Assembly (NCBI GenBank): GCA_011390955.1
Contig: JAABRM010000014.1
Coordinates: forward strand, 1 to 64,000
Origin: Oscillatoriales cyanobacterium
GTDB taxonomy: Bacteria > Cyanobacteriota > Cyanobacteriia > Cyanobacteriales > Laspinemataceae
DNA: 64,000 bases
Direction of reading: 5' to 3'
A model generated the notes under the pieces. That model had not been told where the DNA came from. It worked only from the letters and a program-made list of their open reading frames with translations, and searched no databases. Numbering within the stretch: the stretch's first letter is position 1; the number at the start of each line of letters is the position of its first letter. This document shows positions 7,838 to 14,684 of this stretch, piece after piece. A program made the position numbers and the translations under genes.

Positions 7838-8728
7838 TTAACGGTTTCCGGTTGCTTTCGATCGTCCTGCTGCTTTTGGTTTTCGCGCAGTTTTTCCGGT
7901 GGGTTTTGTCTGCTTAGTTTTGCCAGTTGCACCCCCAGTCATTCCTTCTTGATCCTGGGTATCACCTCCTAAAGGATTTGCTCCCCCTCTTCGGGTGGTA
8001 GTTCGGAAGGTGACATTCACCCCTTCATTGGATTGTTCTAATACCAACAAAGGTGTAGGTTTGGCCTTTTGATCCCAATGAATATAAGCAACTCGACCTT
8101 GAATTGTCGGCTGCCAAGTATCGTGATCTTCTTTAGTCGTTAAATAGGTTTCCAAACAATCAATGATTTGACTAATCGTCTTTGAGGTAGCTTGAGTTGG
8201 CAGTTTGGTTAGTTTAATTTGCACTCGGAATAAAACGCGCTTTTCGGGTTTGGCAATTTCGCCGGTTTCATACTCGACATCAAAGGTTTCTTCGACTAAA
8301 CGTCCGGCGCCTCTATTTTCCATATTGGGACGTAAAGCCAGGGTAATTTGCTCTTTAACTTTTACTTTAATTTGGTTGACAATGGCAAAGTGGAAATTTT
8401 CTTCTTCCATCCGCAACCGTAAATAATCTAAGTTAAACTCTCTAGAGTGGATGAGGTCGGGATTTTTCTCCATTTTACTAATGGTAGAAAGAGCCATTTT
8501 CATCTTTTTATTGAGTTCTTTATTTTTAAAATCTTCAAACTGCATCTTTTTTTTCAAACTTTTAATTTGCATATTTGCATATAAAAAAGATAGCAGCATC
8601 AAAACGAAAAACACTCCAGAGGTTCCCATCCAAATTCGGTAATCTGTGAGTAAATTACTCACCGGGGATTCTGGTGGTTTCGTGGCTTGGGCTAATATCG
8701 GTTGGCTCGGAATGACAGAGTTTGACAT
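7838..8728 (-). CDS. Membrane-anchored protein of unknown function
   Basis: A 296-residue protein I do not recognise as a named family. An N-terminal polar segment is followed by one membrane helix (about 35-55, WMGTSGVFFVLMLLSFLYA). A charged, probably coiled segment (KSLKKKMQFEDFKNKELNKK) follows, then an alpha/beta region of about 180 residues. The C-terminal ~55 residues are a Gly/Thr/Lys-rich basic tail (TKQTKPTGKTARKPKAAG) that looks disordered and could bind nucleic acid or an acidic partner. The topology suggests a cytoplasmic soluble part anchored to a membrane. It is convergent with citrate synthase. Confidence 0.6.
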   Translation of the reverse strand: MSNSVIPSQPILAQATKPPESPVSNLLTDYRIWMGTSGVFFVLMLLSFLYANMQIKSLKKKMQFEDFKNKELNKKMKMALSTISKMEKNPDLIHSREFNLDYLRLRMEEENFHFAIVNQIKVKVKEQITLALRPNMENRGAGRLVEETFDVEYETGEIAKPEKRVLFRVQIKLTKLPTQATSKTISQIIDCLETYLTTKEDHDTWQPTIQGRVAYIHWDQKAKPTPLLVLEQSNEGVNVTFRTTTRRGGANPLGGDTQDQEGMTGGATGKTKQTKPTGKTARKPKAAGRSKATGNR

Positions 8729-9123
8729 GGGTATGATTTTAAAAAAGTGACTGGTCAGAAACTTGGATAAAAGTTACCAATTTGGCTCAAATAATCGGGG
8801 TTCAAAAAGCTGGACAGCTATCAGGAGAAAATTTGTTGAAAGGGTTGAATGTCACTAAGAAATCAAGAATTTTTTTGGTCGGAAAATTTAACATAGTAAT
8901 CAATTCGCTCCTTTTTGTCTATTTTTACATCAATTTTTGATCGATGCCCAGATCCAAAATATCCATGATTTTGTTTAGGATTGGCTGTTTTTGTCCAGAA
9001 GTCTCGATCGCCGCTAAGTTGTTATGGGAGAGAAGACCATCCAGCACCTGCTTTCAATCATATCAAATTCCGTTGCATAGTTGCAATTAAAAGTGAAAAT
9101 ACCCAGCACTCATAATTTTACTG
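8729..9123. other. Non-coding spacer, no feature recognised
   Basis: About 395 bp upstream of the minus-strand membrane-protein gene. I see no repeat array, RNA signature or supported reading frame before the heptamer array that begins at 9124. It should contain the promoter of the 7838-8728 gene. Confidence 0.4.
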
Positions 9124-9331
9124 TTATTCGCTATTCGTTATTCGTTATTCGTTATTCGTTATTTGTTGATTGTTGATTGTTGATTGTTGATTGTTCTTTG
9201 TTCTTTGTTCTTTGTTCTTTGTTCTTTGTTTTTTGTTCAACAACAACCAACCAACAACCAACAACCAACAACCAACCAACAACCAACAACCAACAACCAA
9301 CCAACAACCAACAACCAACAACTAACAACCA
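9124..9331. repeat. Heptanucleotide repeat array, three motif blocks
   Basis: Successive blocks of 7-bp units: TTATTCG (9124-9160), TTGATTG (about 9163-9193), TTCTTTG (about 9194-9232), then AACAACC/CCAACCA (about 9239-9331). All blocks share period 7 although the motif changes. The T/G-rich left part and C/A-rich right part are roughly complementary. This belongs to the short tandemly repeated repetitive (STRR) class known from cyanobacteria. Confidence 0.85.
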
Positions 9332-9385
9332 AATTTGTTAAGGTTAAATCTGACCAGAATCAATATTTCTAGTAGATTCGACCTA

Positions 9386-10165
9386 ATGACCTGTTTACCT
9401 TTATCGGCAGCGATCGCCCATAATTTTCACCGCCATGTCCGTTTAGTGGCAACGGATTTTGATGGTACTTTGACAAAATGCGGGAAAGTTACCGCTGATT
9501 TACTCCAAAGTTTAACAGATTTGGCCGATGCGGGATTTTCGGTTTTGATTGTCACCGGGCGATCGGCAGGGTGGGTCAATGGTTTGGCCACCTATTTGCC
9601 CGTGGTGGGGGCGATCGCGGAAAATGGCGGAGTATTTTTTTCTCACCGAGAAACGGATCCGCCAGTAATTTTAAGCGCGATCGCTGACCTGTCAGAACAT
9701 AAACTCAAGTTAGCCCAAACTTTTGCTAGTTTGCAAGAGGAATTTCCCCAACTTCAAGAAAGTGCCGATAATCGGTTTCGTTTAACCGATTGGACATTTG
9801 ATGTTCGCGGACTTAGCCACGAAGATTTACAAAGAATCAATGCATTCTGTCAACAATCTGGTTGGGGATTTACTTACAGTTCTATTCAATGTCACATTAA
9901 ACTGGCTACTCAAGAAAAAGGCAGCGCTTTACAAAAGTTATTATCCTTACATTTTCCCGAATATTCACCCCAACAAGTCATCACCGTGGGGGATAGCCCC
10001 AACGATGAAAGCTTATTTAATTCGGCGTTATTTCCCCTTTCCGTTGGGGTGGGGAATTTGTGGGAATATCTGCCTCGGCTGACCCATACCCCCGCCTATA
10101 TAACTGAGGAAAAAGAAGTGGACGGATTTCGGGAGTTAGTCCGATGTTTAACTCAGGCTTCTTAG
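9386..10165 (+). CDS. HAD-superfamily sugar-phosphatase-like hydrolase
   Basis: A 259-residue HAD hydrolase of the Cof/SPP-like IIB type. The nucleophile motif DFDGT places Asp24 and Asp26 in the active site. VLIVTGRSAGW is motif II (Thr) and VGDSPNDESLF is motif IV with its two acidic metal ligands. The region between them is the size of a C2 cap. Relatives act on sugar phosphates such as sucrose-phosphate or mannosyl-phosphoglycerate; the substrate here cannot be read. I start at ATG 9386, since an upstream in-frame ATG at 9335 lies at the edge of the repeat array. A clear terminator follows. Confidence 0.75.
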   Translation: MTCLPLSAAIAHNFHRHVRLVATDFDGTLTKCGKVTADLLQSLTDLADAGFSVLIVTGRSAGWVNGLATYLPVVGAIAENGGVFFSHRETDPPVILSAIADLSEHKLKLAQTFASLQEEFPQLQESADNRFRLTDWTFDVRGLSHEDLQRINAFCQQSGWGFTYSSIQCHIKLATQEKGSALQKLLSLHFPEYSPQQVITVGDSPNDESLFNSALFPLSVGVGNLWEYLPRLTHTPAYITEEKEVDGFRELVRCLTQAS

Positions 10166-10171
10166 AGCCTG

Positions 10172-10195
10172 CCCCCGCGAATGCGGGGGTTTTGT
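10172..10195 (+). terminator. Rho-independent terminator after HAD gene
   Basis: Stem CCCCCGC (10172-10178) and GCGGGGG (10183-10189) with loop GAAT, followed by TTTTGTT. It starts 7 bp after the HAD stop codon. Confidence 0.88.
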
Positions 10196-10295
10196 TGCCG
10201 AAAAAAATCCAAAATATTTTAAAATATTGGCAGCAAATCGTGAGATAATGGTGAGATAATTAATTCTAGGAAGTTTTCATCGGAGTATTGATGTT

Positions 10296-10715
10296 ATGGC
10301 TTACTGGCTATTTCAAGGCAATCCTAAATATTATAAAGTGCTTCAGGCGATTCAAGATTTTGAGGAAATGTTATGGTTAGTGACTCGCTACGGTAAGGAA
10401 ATCGCCGTGGGTGATGAGGTGATAATTTGGATGGCTGGAAACGATGCAGGAATCTATGCGATCGCCCAAATTATTGAGCCCGCCCAATTCCGTTCTGAAG
10501 TAAGCGATCGCGACTATTGGCTGGATAAAACTCGCATAGGAATTAAGCCCCAAGCGAAAATTCGTTTCACCAAAAAAATCTTAGAAAAGCCCTTATTACG
10601 CAGTACATTAAAAGAAGACCCATTCTTGCAAAAGTTATTAGTTATCCGGGCGCCGAATAGCACTAATTATAAGCTTAATTCCGACGAATGGCAAGCAGTG
10701 ATGCAGTTACTTTAA
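10296..10715 (+). CDS. EVE-domain protein
   Basis: A 139-residue single-domain EVE (PUA-like fold) protein. It begins AYWLFQGNPKYY, and the core VGDEVIIWMAGNDAGIYAIAQI is typical of the family, followed by RDYWLDKTRIGIKPQ. EVE domains bind modified bases in DNA or RNA and are frequent partners of restriction and other defence enzymes; stand-alone versions are also common in bacterial core genomes. It is transcribed toward an Fe-S PD-(D/E)XK nuclease, separated by a 209-bp repeat array. Whether the two work together is inference. Confidence 0.82.
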   Translation: MAYWLFQGNPKYYKVLQAIQDFEEMLWLVTRYGKEIAVGDEVIIWMAGNDAGIYAIAQIIEPAQFRSEVSDRDYWLDKTRIGIKPQAKIRFTKKILEKPLLRSTLKEDPFLQKLLVIRAPNSTNYKLNSDEWQAVMQLL

Positions 10716-10716
10716 T

Positions 10717-10923
10717 TGTTGTTTGTTGTTGGTTGTTGGTTGATTGTTGATTGTTGATTGTTCTTTGTTGTTTGTTGTTGGTTGATTGTTTTTTGTTCTT
10801 TGTTCTTTGTTCTTTGTTCTTTGTTCTTTGTTTTTACTGTTCGCCAACCAACCAACAACCAACAACCAACAACTAACAACAACCAACCAACAACCAACAA
10901 CCAACAACCAACAACCAACAAAT
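10717..10923. repeat. Heptanucleotide array with complementary halves
   Basis: The left part is T/G-rich (TTGTTGG, TTGATTG, TTCTTTG units); the right part from about 10847 is C/A-rich (CAACCAA, AACAACC units). Left TTGTTGGTTG and right CAACCAACAA are reverse complements, so a long imperfect cruciform or RNA hairpin is possible. The array ends directly at the ATG of the next gene (10924), leaving no ribosome-binding purine tract. Confidence 0.85.
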
Positions 10924-11691
10924 ATGCTAATTCGCCTATCTCAAACTTATCTCAATCATTTAGAAACTTGTCCGAGAAAGTTTCAGCTAATTTATCTAGA
11001 AAAACTCAGTTCCCCCATGAGTCCAGACCAAGAAGAAAAGTTGACTTGGGGAAAACAATTTCACTTGCTGATGCAACAGCGAGAATTAGGTTTACCCGTA
11101 GCACCTTTATTTGAGGCGGAACCACAAATGTGGGAGTCTTGGCAGGCGATCGCCCAAAAAGCGCCGGAGATTTTTTTACCCAGTTCCAACCCTGCCACTT
11201 TTCGTCAAGCAGAACACCTGAGAACCTGGCAAATTGATAACTTTTTATTCACGGTTATTTATGATTTATTGATTGCGGCGGAAAACAGCGCCCAAATTAT
11301 TGATTGGAAAACCTATCCCCGTCCCGCTGTCCGGCAAAAAGTGGCGGAAAATTGGCAAACTCGTCTCTATTTATTGGTGTTAGCAGAAACCACCGATTAT
11401 TTGCCAGAACAGCTATCGATGACTTATTGGTTTGTGGAGTCAGCAAGAGACGAAGGCAATGGAAAAAATAGTGATGGGCATCGTGATAAGCGATCGCGGT
11501 CTAGCCAATGTTTAACATTTATCGGCGATCGACAGCAACACGAACAAACCAAACAAGACCTAGGCCAACTTTTAACCAAGTTAAAACGCTGGTTAAAAGA
11601 CTATGAAAATGGCCAACAATTTCCCCAAGTTCCCCCCAACTCAGGCAAATGTCAAAAATGCCAATTTTCCACCATTTGTAAGCGCGATTAA
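10924..11691 (+). CDS. RecB-like PD-(D/E)XK nuclease with Fe-S cluster
   Basis: A 255-residue nuclease of the RecB/AddB/Dna2/Cas4-like PD-(D/E)XK class. Nuclease residues: His47 (GKQFH), Asp114 (VIYD), and Asp127-Trp-Lys129 in IIDWKTYP. Cys16 (TCPRKF) with the C-terminal triad Cys243, Cys246 and Cys252 (CQKCQFSTIC) matches the four-cysteine 4Fe-4S staple of AddB and Dna2 nucleases. No helicase domain is present. The start is ATG 10924, directly after a heptamer array; longer frames merely translate the array. The role may be DNA repair or defence. Neighbours are EVE (upstream) and RNase III (convergent). Confidence 0.82.
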   Translation: MLIRLSQTYLNHLETCPRKFQLIYLEKLSSPMSPDQEEKLTWGKQFHLLMQQRELGLPVAPLFEAEPQMWESWQAIAQKAPEIFLPSSNPATFRQAEHLRTWQIDNFLFTVIYDLLIAAENSAQIIDWKTYPRPAVRQKVAENWQTRLYLLVLAETTDYLPEQLSMTYWFVESARDEGNGKNSDGHRDKRSRSSQCLTFIGDRQQHEQTKQDLGQLLTKLKRWLKDYENGQQFPQVPPNSGKCQKCQFSTICKRD

Positions 11692-11696
11692 GTTCC

Positions 11697-11931
11697 TGTA
11701 GGGGCGAAGCATAAAGCCTGACGGCATAGCTTCGCTTACCGGGGTAAAATATCGGGAAAAAATGTTTACTTTTTCCCATAAACAGCTATCAGGGAAGCAG
11801 AGGAGCAGAGGAGCGGAGGAGCAGAGGAGCAGAGGAGCATTTAACCAACAACCAACAACAAACAACCAACAACCAACAACAAACAACCAACAACCAACAA
11901 CAAACAACCAACAACAAACAACCAACAACAA
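11697..11931. repeat. Spacer with hairpin element, octamer and heptamer arrays
   Basis: Three repeat types in order. First, a GTAGGGGCGAAGCAT hairpin relative at about 11698-11742. Second, an AGAGGAGC octamer run at about 11801-11838. Third, a heptamer array (AACCAACAACAAA mixtures) reaching the RNase III stop codon at 11932. No gene is supported between the nuclease stop and the rnc stop. Confidence 0.8.
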
Positions 11932-12618
11932 TTAACCGTCAATTTTCAACTTTTTCAGCGCATTTTCTGCGGCATTTTTTTCCGCATCTTGCTTACGACG
12001 ACCTATTCCCGACCCAAAAACCTTACCATTCACCCGCACTTCCGCCGTAAATTCCTTAGCATGATCTGGTCCAGACTCTTTAACAATCACATACTCAGGA
12101 TTTTTCACAAATTTGTCCAAAGCCCATTGCTGAAACCGATTTTTCGGGTCAATCAAATGTTTGGGATTTTCATCAAGTTGGGGCAAGGCAATGCTTTTTA
12201 CCACTGGAGTAAATAGCCGTTTAATATAAGCCCGAACTGATGTAATATTAGAGTCCAGATAATATGCGCCGACGATCGCTTCAAACGTATCACAAAGTAA
12301 AGAAGGATTATCCCTGGCTCCATCTTTAATTGCCCCTTGACCCAGGCGCATCTTTGACCCTAATTTTAGTTCTCGTGCTAAAGTTGCTAATTGCTTTTCC
12401 TCCACTAAAGCGGAACGCATCCGAGTTAATTGGGCCTCGCTCATATCGGGATAATTTTTGTACAAAAAATCCCCAATCAGAAAACCGAGTACCGCGTCAC
12501 CGAGAAATTCTAGACGCTCATTATCTTCCGCAATTTTTGAGTGTTCGTTCACATAAGAACGGTGAGTTAAGGCTTGATCTAATAGTGACGGATTTTTAAA
12601 TTTAGGCAGTTCTGACAT
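11932..12618 (-). CDS. rnc: Ribonuclease III
   Basis: A 228-residue canonical RNase III that cleaves double-stranded RNA (rRNA precursors, mRNA control). The catalytic domain holds the signature NERLEFLGDAV with Glu34, Glu37 and Asp41, and the second metal-binding pair Asp110 and Glu113 in CDTFEAIVGAYY. A dsRNA-binding domain occupies about 150-226 (DPKNRFQQWALDKF to DAEKNAAENALKKL). Length and residue set match active bacterial enzymes. It is on the same strand as the NYN-LOTUS and HEPN-RNase III genes, 133 bp downstream of the former. The stop abuts a heptamer array. Confidence 0.93.
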   Translation of the reverse strand: MSELPKFKNPSLLDQALTHRSYVNEHSKIAEDNERLEFLGDAVLGFLIGDFLYKNYPDMSEAQLTRMRSALVEEKQLATLARELKLGSKMRLGQGAIKDGARDNPSLLCDTFEAIVGAYYLDSNITSVRAYIKRLFTPVVKSIALPQLDENPKHLIDPKNRFQQWALDKFVKNPEYVIVKESGPDHAKEFTAEVRVNGKVFGSGIGRRKQDAEKNAAENALKKLKIDG

Positions 12619-12693
12619 TGTTAGTGCTTCTGTTACTGAGTAGCTTCATTTATAGCAAATTTATCGGTCAATATCATAGCAGGAAAATGGCCA

Positions 12694-12738
12694 TTATTCG
12701 TAGGTTGGGTTGAGCAACGAAACCCAACCTGCGAATAA
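12694..12738. repeat. GTAGGTTGGGTT hairpin element
   Basis: Arms TTATTCGTAGGTTGGGTT (12694-12711) and AACCCAACCTGCGAATAA (12721-12738) pair over 18 bp with one mismatch around a 9-bp loop. It lies between the NYN stop and the rnc start on the minus strand. Related hairpins occur at 14575-14610 and 15944-15976. Confidence 0.8.
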
Positions 12739-12751
12739 CTGATATTGATGA

Positions 12752-14281
12752 TTAAAGTAAAACGATGTATTTGATTCTTTTTTTACTTTTTCTAACTTGA
12801 ATCTTGCGATCCTCCTCCACCGCCTCAATAAACTTACTAAGTTGAGAAAAAACTTTACCATTGTGTCCTTTAATAGAACTCACCCCTTGATAATTAGGAA
12901 AACGTGGATTAGATCGCATTATGCTGTCAAGACGACTTACCTGAGTACATTTGCCTTTCTTAGATATAGCCTTAATTGCTTCAAGGAGACACTGGGTTGC
13001 TTCTTCGTAAGTAATGGTTCGGGCTGTTTTTTTGTTACTCTTTGATTTGCCTAGATTATCATATATCTCTGAATCTTTTTGAGTCGCTAAAACAAGTGCT
13101 GGAATTTTCTTAATTTTCCTTCGGATCACTTTACCATCTTTCTCCACCGCCTGAATAAACTCTAAAAATCCTGGAAATTTTTTGCCATCAGGTTTGCGGA
13201 TAGAATTAAACCCTTGATAATTGGGAAACCGATGGTTGTAGCGCATTAAGCTATCAATATAGCTTAAATCTGTAATATGACCTTCGAGTAAGCAAGTATT
13301 AATCGCTTCCAGCAGACAATTCACCGCTTCATCATAAGGAATATACCCAGCCAATCTTGCTTGATAATTAATAGAATTAGCCGATATTGGTTGAGTTTCT
13401 GAATCAGAAATATATGATGCTGTTTCAGGGGTTGCTGGGTCGATTAAAAAGACTTGCTTAACATTGCCAATTTGTTGAATTCTGACTTTACCATCACTTA
13501 CCGCCGACTCAATAAAATTAGTCAGCTTTTTAAATTTACTGCCATCCGGTTTGCGGATAGAAGCTACCCCTTTATAGCTGGGGTAATTGGGATTACTACA
13601 CATCAAAAGGTTAAGGGCACTGAAAGTAGTAGGATTATTTTGGATCGATGCGGTATTAATGGCTTCAATTAGAGATTCAATGGCTTGTTCATAAGTAATA
13701 TACTCAGCGGATAAATTCGGATCGGGTAAGGAAGATACTTGCGGGTTAACCTCTGGTAATTTATTCGCTAAATTATCCATTTTTGGTGCCGCTATTTCCG
13801 AAATAGGCTGACTTTCAGGGTCATCCTGAATCACCACTAACTCAGGCAGTTCATCGAGAAAGTGGAATTCATCCGCTAAGTCCATCAATTGTTTTTTGAC
13901 ATTGCCTTTTCTGGCAAAGATGATGGTTTTGATGCCGATTTTTTTCAGGTGATTCACAAAGGGACAAAAGTCACCATCTCCTGAAACTAAAATTACCAGG
14001 TCTGGCCAGCCATTTGCGTCGAAATCAGTCAAAGAGTCAAAGACTAATTGATAATCCGCACAGTCTTTAATCGGTGAAGTAACCGAAATACACTGAAATC
14101 CTAGATTTGCTAAGTTCTCCAAGACCGCATTTTTGCCGTTATTCGGCCAAAAGTCGTAAATTTTGGCCTGCTTGACAATGCCCAGAATTTTGGCAAATAC
14201 TAGCAATAGATTAGCGAGTTCTAAATTGATTTTGACGTTTTGGTTGTCAACATAAAGACTGACGGTGAGTTTTTGTGACAT
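12752..14281 (-). CDS. NYN-domain nuclease with three LOTUS-like repeats
   Basis: A 509-residue protein. Residues 1-150 form a NYN (PIN-like, DUF88) nuclease domain: Asp12 in YVDNQNV and Asp102/Asp104 in LVSGDGDFCPFV are the expected metal ligands, and IKTIIFARKG closes the fold. After a polar linker come three related ~85-residue units starting near 195, 313 and 423. Each reads like ITYEEA..LLEAI, then a DSLMR-N-RFPNYQG core, then FLEFIQAVEKDGKV. This pattern resembles OST-HTH/LOTUS domains, which bind RNA, with an extra S-I-R-K-P-D-G-K insertion. NYN-OST-HTH proteins are predicted RNases. A 110-bp element shared with the next gene lies 155 bp upstream. The LOTUS assignment is inferred. Confidence 0.75.
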   Translation of the reverse strand: MSQKLTVSLYVDNQNVKINLELANLLLVFAKILGIVKQAKIYDFWPNNGKNAVLENLANLGFQCISVTSPIKDCADYQLVFDSLTDFDANGWPDLVILVSGDGDFCPFVNHLKKIGIKTIIFARKGNVKKQLMDLADEFHFLDELPELVVIQDDPESQPISEIAAPKMDNLANKLPEVNPQVSSLPDPNLSAEYITYEQAIESLIEAINTASIQNNPTTFSALNLLMCSNPNYPSYKGVASIRKPDGSKFKKLTNFIESAVSDGKVRIQQIGNVKQVFLIDPATPETASYISDSETQPISANSINYQARLAGYIPYDEAVNCLLEAINTCLLEGHITDLSYIDSLMRYNHRFPNYQGFNSIRKPDGKKFPGFLEFIQAVEKDGKVIRRKIKKIPALVLATQKDSEIYDNLGKSKSNKKTARTITYEEATQCLLEAIKAISKKGKCTQVSRLDSIMRSNPRFPNYQGVSSIKGHNGKVFSQLSKFIEAVEEDRKIQVRKSKKRIKYIVLL

Positions 14282-14342
14282 TTGACTGATTTAGGATGAA
14301 ATGACAATATATGAACCACTGATTCAGATCGGCGATCGCATC

Positions 14343-14395
14343 ATAGTATATATAGTATTATATCGTATTATATGGTATTATTTATACTATATATG
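14343..14395. repeat. AT-rich TATAGTATTATA repeat upstream of NYN gene
   Basis: Imperfect copies of TATATAGTATTATAT and TATGGTATTAT with inverted symmetry (ATAGTATATATAGTAT against TATACTATATATGG). The tract is 60-115 bp upstream of the NYN start on the minus strand, so it may contain the promoter or a bent, melting-prone segment. Confidence 0.5.
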
Positions 14396-14435
14396 GTAGA
14401 TTTTCCGAAGATTGACCGGGGAATATCGTGCGAAA

Positions 14436-14548
14436 TCACCTCCGGGCAGTAAGAGGCAACAACCGGGCTGCCTAGAGATAAAACAGATAAAAGGCAAATT
14501 TCCCGGCGATCGCTGAATATCGATCGCCTGAAAATTTACCCCAGGTGA
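14436..14548 (-). promoter_or_regulatory. Shared foldable element, copy A (upstream of NYN gene)
   Basis: 113 bp bounded by TCACCT (14436-14441) and AGGTGA (14543-14548). Internal stems are GGCAG with CTGCC and CGGCGATCG with CGATCGCC. It matches copy B (16070-16179) almost throughout, including CACCTCCGGGCAG, CCGGGCTGCCT, GATAAAACAGATA and GATCGCCTGAAAAT. Each copy lies 155-171 bp upstream of a minus-strand RNase-type gene. It could be a 5' leader RNA structure, an operator, or a small mobile element. Confidence 0.7.
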
Positions 14549-14574
14549 ATTAGTCACAATTTGTGAAACAAATT

Positions 14575-14640
14575 GTATGTAAGTTGGGTTTGGTTTCCCA
14601 GCCCAACCTAAGAATTACTGCGGTCATGCTTCGCCCCTAC
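14575..14640. repeat. AAGTTGGGTTTGG hairpin and partial GCTTCGCCCC arm
   Basis: An imperfect hairpin AAGTTGGGTTTGG / CCAGCCCAACCTAA at about 14580-14612 is followed by ATGCTTCGCCCCTAC (14627-14641), a right arm of the GCGAAGCAT hairpin family. Both lie downstream of the HEPN-RNase III stop codon on the minus strand and may help end its transcript. Confidence 0.6.
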
Positions 14641-14684
14641 AGGAAAATTTATATCGGGATGTTATTCGCTGATGTTTCCTATAA

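Noticed and set aside
9124-9331. Possible CRISPR array among spacer repeats
   Set aside because: Units are 7-8 bp and contiguous, with no 20-40 bp unique spacers and no cas genes in the window.
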